DNA from: Beverwykella pulmonaria
Lineage: Eukaryota > Ascomycota > Dothideomycetes > Pleosporales > Melanommataceae
Length of the DNA: 64,000 nt
Reading direction: 5' to 3'
Assembly (NCBI GenBank): GCA_001599595.1
Contig: BCHH01000012.1
Location: 313,543 to 377,542 of the forward strand
This document shows positions 10,734 to 22,420 of this stretch, in pieces. The notes beneath the pieces were generated by a model. It saw only the letters and a list, made by a program, of their open reading frames with translations. It did no database searches and was not told the origin of the DNA. Made by a program: the position numbers and the translations under genes. The stretch's first letter is position 1. Each line of letters begins with the position of its first letter.

Positions 10734-11534
10734 TAGTTCGGTCGAATTTTCCGTCTAGTATGAATCTACTGTCTGTTAACTGACAAATATTCTCGCTCTT
10801 GCAGTCGTAGAATCACTCCATGTTGCATACTCACGAACTGCAGGTCACCGATCGAGAATATGCTTCATGCGAGTGAGCGGTCTCACGGGCTTTGATCCTG
10901 AATTGCTAGAACCGAAAGCGAAATCTCACATATCGATTTATATTCCACCCGAAGCCAGAATGAGAATATGTACGTTGTATAAATGATGTGGGACTAGTCC
11001 TCGAAGGATTTTAAGTGTGTGATGCTTCATGATTCTATTGGTCAAATCTCTGTCAGCGCGACATTGATGTGCATCGGATGATATGCTCCCGCGTGTCGCT
11101 TCGATCAAAGTGTCAGCCTTACGAAATGAAAGAGGAATGTAACGCTACGCGTCACTAATTATTTTTACCGCCAAGGTTGGGAGTAGTCTAATCAATAGTA
11201 TTTCCAAGCGCTGGGCTCTCCAACCTTGTCTCTGCATCTTGAAGGATCCGAATACCTGTCTTGAGCGTGGGAACCAAATGTACGTTAGAGTCTTCAATAT
11301 TTATCCCGCATGCATTCAGCAGATTGGAAAGGGTAAAGGATGTCGAGGCAGATTTCTGGAAGTTCGGCTCGAAAGGAAGGACGCGAACTAACAGGGACAT
11401 CTGAAGATGATTTAGGTCCAATCTGCACGGCAAGCTGTCAATTTTGTGGGGTGCGGTTCATATAAGCATCTTGAATACCACAAGAGTTGGAATGTGAGAC
11501 CTCTATTTCGCAGATACTCTCCTCGAACGTCACA
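10734..11534. other. Intergenic, nothing firm
   Basis: An 81-codon frame at 11188-11433 (-) has no start context or family and was not accepted. No RNA gene or repeat was seen. Confidence 0.45.
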
Positions 11535-12210
11535 ATGAAGTACTCTAGCATTTCGTTGTTTCTCGCCGCTTCAGTTGTCGCAGTTCCATTGGATACACTC
11601 CTTCCCAAGGATGTTTCCCCCGTTCCCGTTCCGGGTCCCGGTGTTATCTTCGAGACCGTTACCGTTCCGTTGTCCAGTGCGAAACAATTGACTAAGCGTA
11701 TGGCATCACTTCTATTATCACCCTTCTCAGTACTTTTCTCATTGCGTTCTAGGCGACGATCCAACGGTTTTCCACTGCCAACGTGTTACTCCCGACACCA
11801 ATATGCCCACCGTCAGCGCCGCCAACGCAATCGCCAGCTACCTCGAGGGCCTGGGTGATACCTGGTGCGGCATGTCACGCCCCACTGGCAACCACGACCC
11901 TATATACCAGAATCTCGCCACAGCAGGAAACACGGAGGTCAACATGTACTTCACGCCCGGCAAGGACGCTTTGATGCAGAACGCGATAGAGGTAGACTAT
12001 AAATGCAAGGACATAGCAAGGTACCTGAGACTATTGGTGGGTGCCTGTACGTCTTCGAACTCGAAGATACAAGGGGACACCGAGGTCCCGAATTGTCCGA
12101 ATACAAAGCTGGTTTGGGCGGGCAATCCGACCGCACCAGATCAGGACGGCGGTGCGTCAATTGAAGTTATGCCTGCAGGGACGAGACATGGCAAGAAGCG
12201 GTTCATTTAG
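11535..12210 (+). CDS. Secreted protein with propeptide and Kex2-type site
   Basis: Exons 11535-11697 and 11753-12210 with a 55-nt intron give 206 residues. Residues 1-17 are a signal peptide. A Pro/Val-rich propeptide follows and ends in Lys-Arg at residues 54-55, where the splice junction falls; cleavage there would release a mature protein of about 150 residues. The mature part has five cysteines (near FHC, TWC, YKC, GAC, PNC) and a Gly-Lys-Lys-Arg run close to the C-terminus, a second possible processing site. This is the layout of small secreted effector-like proteins, but no named domain was recognised; an Ecp2/Hce2-like fold was considered and not supported. It lies 0.8 kb downstream of the UstYa-like gene on the same strand. 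Confidence 0.7.
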
Positions 12211-14421
12211 TAATGGACACAAAAATGTACACGCTCGGGTCGGGCTATTGATCGTCTCACTTCTGGCATGATGGCCTTTATGTGGACTGCTATGCTCAAC
12301 ACGTTCGAATCCCAAAAGGCTTAATACTTCTTACTTAAGCCTCCTGTTCTCTGCTTGTATCCACCGCATGTTAGAGACAGCACATGCCCAAAGAACATGG
12401 TCGCATTGATAATTCATTCCCACCAATATTTCAACTTATATTGACACCTTCAACCACCCTTCCTCTAGTTCTTGAATCTGAACTACGCAAGACAGAAAAT
12501 ATGACAAGAATCGTCTTCAGTCAGAGGGTTCTTACAATTAAGATGCTTACACTTCGATCTCCGAATCCATGATCTTGGATCATATTTCACAACGTTTGTA
12601 CAACCTGACACAACAGAATTTCGGGGCATATCATGTATATGCAAAAGCTGACGGTTCTTGGCATATATGAGAAGCTGTAGGATCGGATCTGGGTTCCGCC
12701 TTTGCGACTCCAGGCTCGCTCCGCTAAAGCCTGTCTTTGGCCAAGTCCGCTCCACGGAGCTCTGGCGGTGATTAGGGCTTGTACGAGATAGATTTAGGGG
12801 GCAATGGCTCCTTTTCACGCACAGATGATGTGTGTGGGGCCGTTATTGATGTGAAAAAAGGGTCCTCACCAACTGCCCAGGTCATCGGACCTTTCGGAAA
12901 AGAAACCTTGGGTTTTAGGGGGCAAGGGGCAAGGAGCAGGCTCGAGTACAAGCAATATGCAGCTGATGTCCGGATGCGTATGTCGTGCTCCGATCCAAAC
13001 GACGATGTTCACTCCGCTACACTCGCTTCCTTACCCCTACCTCTGGGGGCGACTTCGCCACATGGTCATGACAACTGCGATGGCTAGGTCAAACCCATAC
13101 TGTGCTTATGGTTTGTCTCAATATATATATGTACTAGACAAGTGCTGCGCTCACATCTCCTTCATAACATAGCTCCATTTCTCAAGCACAACAGTCTTCT
13201 GTGCGATGGACCAGCATATATTATGTTCACTGATGTTGCTCATGCTCTGTGCACAAAATGGCCAAGCCTACAAAAATTCGTGAAAGAGCTGCTTGAACAA
13301 TGAGGTCTATAAGACAATTCCACAACGCATACCTAACAATTCTTCAACAGCTATATCATGACATCAAATCTGTCCTCGAAACGCCAAAATACGACCCAAG
13401 TCTACTACGCCCGCATAACTCCGACCGAATCCCACGTAGTAAGAACCATTGCGCACACTCGATATCCCCAGTTCCCGTATATCCCTTGAAATGCGCCGTA
13501 TTGCCCAAGTGCGCCTTTGAAAAGACGATAACGCATCACTACGAACACTCAGAAACCGGGCTCAGGTGGTATTATGAATCGGAATATAGCGCACCAGTTC
13601 CATAGCAGCTACGGAGAAAGGGTTCACTCCTTCTCTTTCGGCAATGTTTCCTGGGTAGAGCTCCTCGATACGATGGGCCTTGAAGGGACCTGAGGCACCT
13701 CTTTCTTCTTGCTGAAATAGCCCTGATATTTTTTCGGTGTGAATTTGAAGACGGAGCTCAAGATGGTTGTGTCCGACGTCGGGTTGCCGTCTAGATGGTA
13801 CATAGTGAGATACGTGTGTTATCCTGTGGTCTCAGTTTGGAGTGGATGTTGCGTTGTCGCTGTGAGGGCGGTGAACAAAAGTTCTGAATAAGACTGTAGT
13901 TATTTCGGCACGGAAAGAGGCTGCTTTTACCGACACCGCTACTCTGTGGTCATGTGCTGACTCCGATTCTTAAGATTCGGGCGTTCTCGAACACCGTGTT
14001 GTATTTTGCCCCGCAGTTTGCCGATCCCACGACCCCACGCTTCACTAAGCATTCATTCTTGTCCAATAAGCTTCGGCCTCAGTGTGAGGACGGGATGCAG
14101 AATTGGATGGGTTCGGCCAGCGAAGTGACGAGGCAGATCATGGTGGATATATCATGGAGTGAACATCCGGTTGGATTGTATACGCCTTCTAGGCGAGGCG
14201 GACCTCAAGGACTTCCATCCTGAACGATAGGAGAGAACCTAAAGCACTAATACAGCTTTGAAGGTTGAAAATAGGATGAGGTCAAGGGAAAAGTGTGCTT
14301 ATATAATGATGTCCGTCACGGAAACCGTGTCTATTGGCTCGGTCACCGTAGCGCGCCAGCCAACCCCATCTCATGTCTCTTCCCTTATTGCTCATCCAAA
14401 CTCACTGCATCTTCGTCCATC
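12211..14421. other. 2.2-kb gene-poor stretch
   Basis: Open frames at 12779-13087 (+), 13300-13605 (+) and 13954-14223 (+) have no recognised family and poor codon character. The only piece with decent codon use is the 59-codon frame at 13624-13803 (-), listed separately. No RNA gene or repeat was recognised. Confidence 0.4.
13624..13803 (-). CDS. Small unrecognised ORF, 59 residues
   Basis: An ATG-started frame with C/G-ending codons and a natural-looking composition: a Phe/Lys/Tyr-rich centre (residues 19-36) and a Ser/Pro/Glu/Lys-rich end. There is no signal peptide, membrane segment or known motif. It could be a small orphan protein or the last exon of a lost gene. Confidence 0.25.
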   Translation of the reverse strand: MYHLDGNPTSDTTILSSVFKFTPKKYQGYFSKKKEVPQVPSRPIVSRSSTQETLPKEKE

Positions 14422-15828
14422 ATGGCCACCATCAATCACCTTCCCAACGAGCTCTTGGATTGTATTATTGAGCAGGTTTCTTACGAAGTACCGCGCCCAA
14501 TCGATACCCTTTTGTCCTTGCGTTTGACATCGAGACGATTTCGGATAGTGGCTGAACCATTTCTCTACCACACTTACAAAGGATACAGACGCACTCCTGT
14601 AAAGCCCAATCAACATCTCTTTGCACACGTTCTAGTGGAGCAACCTGCTTTGGCCCAACATGTCCGCAATCTCGATCTTGTTCTCCACCGCAAAATCGAG
14701 GACCGACCGTGGGAAGACGCGCTGACAACCACGCGAATAGTCGCAACAACCAAGCTCCAAAAGGCCGTCGAAAGCTTTGGGCTCCCGTTGCAGATTACCT
14801 CGGACTGGCAACACGCCCTTGAATGTGCGGACCGACAAGCGTACGCTGCTTGCATCATCTTCTTGACTGCCGGGACGGTAGAGGAAATTTGTTTGCGATA
14901 CGAACACCGCCAGCGCCAAGAAGAACCGAGCGGACCCTTGAGATGGTACGAATACAACTGGTTATTCGAGGCACTTAGGCACACCACAACGAGCCCAGCC
15001 ATAGCAAGCCATTCGTTTCACAACCTTCGTACTCTCAAAATGATCCGACAGGACAGCATAGTCGATATTCAGCTTTCTCCGCTGTCTTTTGTTTTCCGAC
15101 TGCCCAGTTTACGCCACTTGGAAGTCCGCGGATGTTGCGAAATGGGCCTGGGCGGCGGTCCCAGATCTTATGACAGTGGGTTTCTCCCGACGGATGGCGA
15201 TTGGTACGGCATGGAGCCCTCCCCCATCGAAACTTTACAATTCGAAGATTCCGATATTAGCTGCAAGACACTTTGCTTGCTGATACGTAGCTGCAGAGCT
15301 TTGAAGCATCTCCGATATCAAATGGCAGTCAGACGCAGCATGCGTCGCATATTTAGCTACGGAAGACTCGATGCGTTTCTGCGATGCCATGCCAGCTCCC
15401 TTGAAAGCCTTTGCATCGACTTTGCCGACAAAAAAGCCGTGTTCTATAGGGGATTCGACCAATTTACGTCCTCGTCACTTCAGTCCTTCCCTCATTTTTC
15501 CAAGTTGAAGTCTGTCAAAGTCCCCATCAATGCGATTCTACCATTCAGTAGCCTGCACCATTCCATCGCACCGGAGCCATTGCGTGTATGCCGGTCTGTC
15601 CTCGGGTCTTTTCTACCGCCATCCATTGAAGAATTTTCCTTCACCAACCATATTCAGAGACACGCAGTCCGTTTTCAGCAAATAAAAGACTTCGTTGACA
15701 AGGATTTAGGCTTGTTTCGGAACCTGCGGCTTATGAACGTTCTTACAACAGAGCCAGGCCTTGTTGATTGGACGGATTTGAAGGAGACAGCCAAGTCAGC
15801 GAATATTTCACTTACAGTTGACCGCTGA
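14422..15828 (+). CDS. F-box-like protein
   Basis: A single-exon frame of 468 residues from the ATG at 14422. Residues 3-45 have the F-box pattern: LPNELLDCIIEQV, then LLSLRLTSRRFRIVAEPFLYHTYK. Fungal F-box proteins bind Skp1 and bring targets to SCF ubiquitin ligases; the rest of the chain usually holds the target-binding repeat. Here the remaining 420 residues are leucine- and serine-rich with LRR-like pieces (LRTLKMI, LRHLEVRGC, IETLQFEDSDI), typical of fast-evolving fungal F-box/LRR proteins. The frame extends upstream without stop to 14293, but the ATG at 14422 puts the F-box at the N-terminus and is preferred. The target is unknown. Confidence 0.75.
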   Translation: MATINHLPNELLDCIIEQVSYEVPRPIDTLLSLRLTSRRFRIVAEPFLYHTYKGYRRTPVKPNQHLFAHVLVEQPALAQHVRNLDLVLHRKIEDRPWEDALTTTRIVATTKLQKAVESFGLPLQITSDWQHALECADRQAYAACIIFLTAGTVEEICLRYEHRQRQEEPSGPLRWYEYNWLFEALRHTTTSPAIASHSFHNLRTLKMIRQDSIVDIQLSPLSFVFRLPSLRHLEVRGCCEMGLGGGPRSYDSGFLPTDGDWYGMEPSPIETLQFEDSDISCKTLCLLIRSCRALKHLRYQMAVRRSMRRIFSYGRLDAFLRCHASSLESLCIDFADKKAVFYRGFDQFTSSSLQSFPHFSKLKSVKVPINAILPFSSLHHSIAPEPLRVCRSVLGSFLPPSIEEFSFTNHIQRHAVRFQQIKDFVDKDLGLFRNLRLMNVLTTEPGLVDWTDLKETAKSANISLTVDR

Positions 15829-16599
15829 CCCAGCGCTAGCTGCAGCGCGTAGATAACTTGCTCGCAAGTTCACTATCCTTCGATACCGTAAAGAATCGTG
15901 AGCGGTTCTTTGTGTAGCTTTCCCTACCACGGCAGGCTGTGAATGAATGTTCACATACCTGTGTTGCAAGGATGGCAAGCAGCGCAAATAAAACATTTCA
16001 CTACCAATCGCAGACATCTTTCTAGTTGCCGTGAAGGTGTGTGATAGTGACGTAGCGCCACGTGAGCGCTCATTAGAAAATTTCCCCCATAAAAGCTATG
16101 CAACCTTGGAACCCGACCACCACACTCATTAACCACACCGCAATCTTTACTCGTCTTCCGCAACTCTACAACCTCTCTTCGGCGTCAGCTTTCTTCCAAA
16201 TTTGCAATCAGTCACCGCCTCCCCTACCGCACTCCGTCGTTGCCATAAAGCAGCCGCTGCGGCAGCATTCTCGCTCCTTCTACGATCTCTATGACTTACG
16301 GGCATAATCTGTTGGAGTTGGTGAATTGAAAATGACAATCCAGTACCAAAGGCGTGAATGACCCGTTCGCTGATGCCCCTGTGCGATTTTTCACCTCCAC
16401 CTATGACCTCCGATGACGCAATCGCTGGAATTTGTTTCGACTCGTGGCTTCCCAATGAGTGCTACTCCAACCGTGGAAAACCTCTCTTTTTCACCCTATC
16501 TCGAATTACTAAACACCAGTAACTCCCTATTGCGACGCCCAAAGACGGCGATAGCAGGAAGGTCCAGACCTGTCAGGCTGCTATGCAGGTCGCCAACAG
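15829..16599. other. Intergenic, upstream side of the transporter relic
   Basis: It holds the 3' side of the F-box gene and a CT-rich stretch near 16120-16300 that resembles a leader. No intact gene was seen. Confidence 0.45.
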
Positions 16600-16987
16600 A
16601 AAGCGTAGTCAAATCGACATGTATGCGACATCTTCTTGCACTATTTCTTCCTCTGAAACCCGGGATCTGCGTCCCATCGTCGACAAGCTACCCAATCGAG
16701 CTTGTGTTGTAGCAGCGATTGCTTTCTGGGAGCGGTTCACGTTTTGGGGAAATATAGTGCCCTGGCGTATGGTAGCCATCTTGCAATTGTCATGAGCTGA
16801 ACGCTAACATGCTGTATCCTTACAAAACCACATGCAGTATACTCCCGGAGAACGTTGTCTGAGCGCTAAACGGAGGACAGATGGGGATTTACTGCGCATT
16901 TTACATCTTCTACCATATCTTCTTCGCCATAATATCTGATGTTCGCTAAGGACGCTATGTATCATTAAGCACCAGTACAATGTGAGT

Positions 16988-17041
16988 CTTACTTTCACGT
17001 CCTCGCCGTACGATCTTACTTTCACGTCCTCGCCGTACGAT
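16988..17041. repeat. 27-bp direct tandem duplication
   Basis: The 27-bp unit starting CTTACTTTCACG occurs twice back to back (16988-17014 and 17015-17041), identical in both copies. It sits inside the transporter relic just after its GRY segment, probably in former intron sequence. It is a recent local duplication. Confidence 0.9.
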
Positions 17042-18194
17042 CTTAACTTCATGAAACTGGCGTTTCCAGTCTCTACACTCTCAAGTTTTCGTCGTAACGG
17101 TAACCTCACATCCGAACCTATTAAATAAAGGATATGGGCTGCCAGGTTTCCTCGGTGGCATGTTCGTTGGCCTAGGCGAGAGGCTTCCGCGTCATTTTAC
17201 TGCTCTTTATTGAATTGTTCCAGTCCGACGCTGATTGCTAGAAGGCAATACTAACATAAAAATAACCGATAAATACACTGAAATGAAGACCAAGCAAACT
17301 GGGCGAAAGTTCTGACCGACCGATCTGTAACTATCATATACATATTTAATATGTATTGTTTGTAGGTTTCAGGCCTAACGTTCAAAAGTCAAATGTATCT
17401 GACGAAATCCCGAAAAGGGCTGGGAACATAGGATCGCTCTCTCAGTTCACAACCACGTACCTCTAGAAAAACTGTAGTTGCCATGTCGCATACTTGGTCA
17501 CTTTATTCCCTAGGTGCTTATAATGCTACAGATAATTTTGGGAGGGAAGTGGTATGGTACGTCATACAGCCTTGCCTCCTCTGTTACGACTCAATACTTA
17601 TCAAGAGATAGTAAAGGTAGCACACAAGGGAATGACATCCCAAAATCAACAAAGATCTTCCTCAGCACGTTAAGGTTCACGATAGTACATGTGGATCCAT
17701 TCTATCATAGCATTGCTAATACGGAGACAGGATTGCGTTCATGGCCTTCCCCACGTGCTTCGACCAAATACACGACAGCTTAATCTCCCAAGCAGGCACA
17801 ATGGAAGTCTATAATATTCATAACGACGTCATGCAAACCATAAACCAAGTCGCTTGCATGATTATCAGTCCCCTTATTCAATATATGCTTTAACCCTTCC
17901 TCCAACAACGGAGAATCCGATTCGAGCCTATCTCTAAGAGAGCAGTTGGCTTCGGCTTGTCACCTTGCCAATATTTTACGCCACAATAGTGCAGCATATC
18001 ATCTACACGTCCTTTCCATGTTACAAGTGCGCCAGGGACTGTCCAGAAGCATGGTCAAAAGAGGATAGCACGTTGTGTCACGAGTAGGAGCGGAAGTCAA
18101 CTGTCTGATGGAAAGTGTGTATAAAGAGTGAGAAAGCCGTGAAGAGCTGACTGCTCGCACGACGACTATATATACCCATGAAGGGTGAGCTAGC

Positions 18195-18290
18195 TAGAAT
18201 AGGACATATGGTATGTCATGTGAGACACGTGACATATGTGATACACGTGACATAGTAGACCACGTGATATACGTGACACGTTGCCCAAGC
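18195..18290. repeat. CACGTG-rich palindromic tract
   Basis: About 90 bp contain repeated near-palindromes: ACACGTGACAT twice, CCACGTGATAT and TACGTGACAC, spaced 15-20 bp. A TATATATA run precedes it at 18170. This is the look of the regulatory edge of a fungal LTR or a small inserted element within the transporter relic. No coding part of an element was found nearby. Confidence 0.45.
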
Positions 18291-18625
18291 GTCCAGCTGC
18301 ACAACTCCCACTGAAAGCTGTCAGAATCCCGAACTACGTCATCATCTAAATTCAGGCTCTAGTTATATTTTATTGCGACCAGAGAAATATTTGTATTCGT
18401 CACCGGCCATGACTACGCGTACGAACACGTTTCCAAGCACATCATAGTACAGGCTATTGGCTTGCTCGTGGCTGCCGTAGGGACAGCATGTGCAATGGGT
18501 CTGACTCCTATCTCTCGTGATCCATATCTAGTAATATGCTATGCCTGTATCACTAGTACGATAGCTTTTCCGACCGCCATACTTTGGTGGGTACTTCATA
18601 AGTACGATGGCACCCATCCCACGTA

Positions 18626-19870
18626 GACGAGGATCTCGATTTCATTGTCGAAACGAATTCAGAGCAGAACTTGACCAATTTGCATACGAAGAGCACAAAT
18701 ATTTTCAAACTGAAATCGAAGTCAAGATCGGAAGGAGATGGAATGTCGAACACGTCTCTAGTAAACGATGTTGAAAAGGGCGTCGACTCAGGGTCTGTCG
18801 TGGCTACAGGCAAAGTGTCAGGCACCGAAGCAGTACGGTAACCACCGAAAGAGACACGAGCGTCTAACTTGGAAGAAGCACGGCGCCTCCTGAAAGTGGC
18901 TGAAGTGGAATCTTTGTCGGGGGTTATTCAGTTTGGTAGAGAGTGGCCCTATAGAAATTCACTAGGACATATGATGAGGATTCAGTGGTTCTCCCGCATC
19001 GATGCAACCCAACAGCCGGTTTGGCCATTCACCCGCGCCTCCATAAATACACTCGACGTCCGCTCGAGGCTAGGCCCAGGCACAAAATAGATATGCGGCG
19101 CCCAATCCCAACGGTAGAAATGAAAGCCAAATGGGGCTAGATGGTACATCTCCTAAGCACTCGAGGTCCATAGTCTTAGTCCAAAGTGGAGCTCACTCGG
19201 AGGATAGGACAGGCCAAACGACGGCTGATCTGCCAAACTCGTCCTCTTACGGGATCGGGTAGATACCCCTCACTACGACGACGCCATCACGCTCGTCGAC
19301 CTTCCTCTCTCGCCAGTTCGACAAGATTCCTATTCTCACCGCAGCCGCTCGACAACTGAAGGACCGATCCAAGGGCCTCCCCCATCTCATCACCGTCGAT
19401 CGAAAATTCGAGAATCGATCCACTCGAATCTATCTCTGTATTCCTTATCCATGATCGCGGTAGCGCAGTAGTTGCGGGAGAATATGCATTCTTCCTCCTC
19501 TGAAATTTTGAGACCGGAAACCACGGATATGAATGTGCATCGGAGATATCCCGGGTGGGAAAACAGCAGCTTGTTCTTAAACACTCATAGTGCGGCCAAG
19601 CTTGGGCTGGTAATGTGTGGTAGTTCATTTCGTCGACATCGTTGTCGTTCTCACATCTCTTTTCTAGATAGATAATGACGTCTAGCGTGGGAGTTGCATC
19701 TAGGGATATAAAATGGAAGAATGTATAGGGATTGGATATCCACAGCCTTCTTAGACTCCTACACCCTTTATTTCGGATAATAAAATAGAAAATATATCTG
19801 TTGCGCACAAGGCCGTGGTAAGAATAGTTTTATGATGCAAAAATGAAGTTCCTGAAAACACAAAATAATT
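18626..19870. other. Gene-poor stretch
   Basis: Open frames at 18869-19090 (+) and 19287-19808 (-) read partly like protein but match nothing recognised and give no consistent gene model. This may be further decayed sequence next to the transporter relic. Confidence 0.4.
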
Positions 19871-19954
19871 TGCCTTCGGCCAGAATTGAACTGACGACCT
19901 CATCATAGACTTGAACAATACTAGTGATGCGCTCTACCACTGAGCTACGAAGGC
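19871..19954 (-). tRNA. tRNA-Thr (anticodon AGT) with a 12-nt intron
   Basis: Read on the minus strand, the 84 nt fold as a full cloverleaf. The 7-bp acceptor stem GCCTTCG/CGAAGGC is perfect. The D arm is GCTC-AGTGGTAGA-GC. The anticodon stem CATCA/TGATG encloses the loop CTAGTA plus A, so the anticodon is AGT (Thr). A 12-nt intron interrupts the loop just 3' of position 37, the standard site. The T arm is GTCAG-TTCAATT-CTGGC with one G-T pair. The discriminator base is A at 19871. Without the intron it is 72 nt. Confidence 0.92.
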
Positions 19955-21173
19955 GTTTCACAATTATTGAGTTATGCAAATAATGAAAATTAATTAAAAT
20001 ATATATTGGCACAATTTTAGCTCGCTGATCTTCTTCCCAAAACACACAGACTTTTGTGGCCAGTAAAATAGACGGACCAATTACTAGGTCGCAAAGTCGT
20101 GGGGATTGGAGCGAAGCAGAACGCCGAAGGCATTTCTACTTCGACCCTTCGGCTCGCGAACCCAACCCTCCAACACCAGTACCAGCGCCAGCTAACACAA
20201 CAGACACCACGCTTCTCCCTCCTCATCCCTCTGACCTCTCTCGCTCATATCTCTGATACACTTCCAGAGCCCCAAATCGTAACGCGTCTTCTCCCTCCGC
20301 GCCTTCGTAGCTCCGCGTGCTGCATCCTGATGCCTTCATCTTGAGCAAAGCTCCAACTCACCCGCCGGATCAGCATCGAAGGGTATAAAAATTTGCGATA
20401 AAGTGGACATGCTGGCTGGAAGAACGATACGCGTGATGCGAACGGTCGCCGTTCACACGAGCCGCGCTGGCGTCGGGCTTGGGATGGAGAACATCCACCA
20501 TGAATAACTGGAGCCGAGTCTGAGATTATGTTGCTATTGCTGCGATCGGAAAGCTGTCATGGCTACGGAAGATAACAGAAAGAACCATTGGGGCTTGCAG
20601 ATGCTGCCGTAATATTGGGGGTAGTCCCAGAGGACAGGTTTTGCGAAATCGCATCTTGTCGCAGACAAATCGAGAGGTCTATTCCCAGCTCAAAATCGCA
20701 CAGCCGCACGAGTGGGCATACTCAGAATAGGATAATTGCATAGATGCAACCCATAATATTCACAACACCAATTCATCCTCCTTCCACAGTGGATTGCGGT
20801 ACCATAATCGCCCCCATGCCTTACTCATCTCAAAGCGTTCCTGTGTTCAAAGCTAAGACAGTCCGAAACCAGCGTTATCTAAGCTGAAATGCGATTGGCC
20901 CGCCGAGCAGGCCAGAATAGGAAAAGTGGTAGATGAAATTCCACCTCAGGTTTCTATGAGGTCAGGCTGAGCCCTAATAACACTCTCTGACTACATTATG
21001 CTATAGTAAGTGTGCTGCTGAAGATGCGATTCGCCCGCAATTTCGAGAATGGAGGAGGACCATCGTGGCTGTGGTTGCGTAAAGCAGTTTCCTGAGTGCG
21101 ATATAAAGTAAAGTTCCTTTCAAAATTTCAATGAAAACATCGTCCTTCTATCTCATCAACCCTTTTGCCTGTC
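19955..21173. other. Intergenic, nothing recognised
   Basis: A frame at 20056-20256 (+) lacks an ATG start at its head and shows no family. No other supported feature was seen. The last 60 nt before 21174 are the CT-rich leader of the TMEM184-like gene. Confidence 0.45.
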
Positions 21174-22420
21174 ATGCATTCATATCCTTCTCTCGACTAT
21201 CTCTATCCTCGCCATCTCTTCGCCCGCGACGATGACGGTGGCAAACCATCTAACTTCACCTGCGCGCGTCCAAAACCCGGCGAGCATGGCGAGCCCCTCT
21301 CCATCGGCATTACCTTCAAATCTCTCATGATCTACCTCTCCGCCATCTGTCTTGTTCTCACCGCCATAAGTACGGTCATTCTAGTATCAAAGCATCTCCG
21401 CCGATACACAGTTCCTAAAGAGCAGAGACAGATCGTCCGGATTGTCTTCATGCCCTTGTTCTTCAGCATCCTTTCCGTCCTCTCGGTCATCTTCGAAGAG
21501 CAGTCGATATACCTCAAGCCTATCATGCAAGTGTATGAGGCTTTCTGTTTCGCGGCGCTGTTCTTGCTCTACCTCGAATATGTGTGTCCAGAGGAAGGAA
21601 AACGCGTGGCGTACTTTAGCGAACTGGAGAATAAAGATAAGAAAGGGAATGTCATACCCGGTGGAAGTCTACTTTGGTACAACGTATGCGTTTTCCTCCT
21701 CTCCTCTATAATAATGATGGCTAATGGAAAAAGCGAACCTGGGTCGCCATCCTCCAATTCCCCGTCATGAAGACCATCCTCACAATAATTGAAATAAGCA
21801 CCCAAGCTGCAAATGTGTACTGCGCCAACTCGCTTTCCCCAGAATATGCACACCTCTGGCTCATACTTATTGATACTTTCATCATCGGCGGGGCTGTGAC
21901 TGCTCTATTTCGCTTCTTTGGACGTCTCAAGTCCGTCTTCGCCCCGAGTCATTGTGCTCTCGCGAAGCTAGTTACATTCAAAGGGATAGTCATATTCCAG
22001 TTCTTTATGGATATCATATTTGGGTTCCTGAACGGGAAAACGTTCCAGCCTAGTGCGAGGTTCACGTACGACGACTTGTACTATGGGCTTCCGATGATGC
22101 TTACAGCTATCGAGGCCTTGGTTTTCTCACTGGCGTTCCATTGGGCGTTTGGGACTAGGACTTATTGTGAGGAAGTAAGAGATGGTGTGTCGAAGATACC
22201 GGTTCGTAGCGCGATGCTCGATGCGGCGAATTGGATGGATATTTTGAAAGCGATTTATGTCGCTTTTGTCAAGAAGAGCCCGGATGGAATCAGGGACCCA
22301 GAGGCGTCTTCGGTATGGCTTGGCGGTCCAAGGAGACAGGCCACCCTCGGGTTGGGTAGTACCGGAAATGGGAGATTGGCGGAAGACAATTGGGGGTATT
22401 CGAGGATTCGTGAGAGATGA
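21174..22420 (+). CDS. TMEM184/Ost-alpha (DUF300) family membrane protein
   Basis: Exons 21174-21683 and 21734-22420 with a 50-nt intron (GTATGC donor, AAAAAG end) give 398 residues in phase; the join restores an Arg-Thr-Trp-Val-Ala-Ile-Leu-Gln segment. Seven hydrophobic helices are seen, the first near residues 45-68. Family landmarks are FEEQSIYLKPIMQVYEAFCFAALFLLYLEYV in helices 2-3 region (read in two pieces), the IFQFFMD helix and a hydrophilic C-tail. DUF300 proteins relate to the organic solute transporter alpha subunit; fungal members lie in vacuolar or endosomal membranes and their substrates are not known. The ATG at 21174 is chosen as the first ATG in frame. Confidence 0.85.

Larger units (their letters stand above)
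16600..18625 (+). pseudogene. Decayed POT/PTR2-family peptide transporter
   Basis: Two ends of a proton-coupled oligopeptide transporter can be read. The N-terminal piece (about 16640-16770) matches the family start: a Leu-Arg-x-Ile-Val-Asp-Lys-Leu-Pro segment, then FWERFTFWG, followed by a recognisable old intron with GCTAAC branch point and ATGCAG end near 16770-16837. The next piece (16895-16975) reads GIYCAFYIFYH, AIISDV, then an in-frame TAA where Trp/Tyr of the (W/Y)GRY motif is expected. A third piece near 17127-17165 reads GLPGFLGG. The C-terminal piece (about 18375-18620) reads REIFVFVTG, DYAYEH, AMGLTPISRDPYLV, which is diagnostic. The central half is scrambled or replaced. Several stops and a frameshift show it is not functional. 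Confidence 0.72.
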
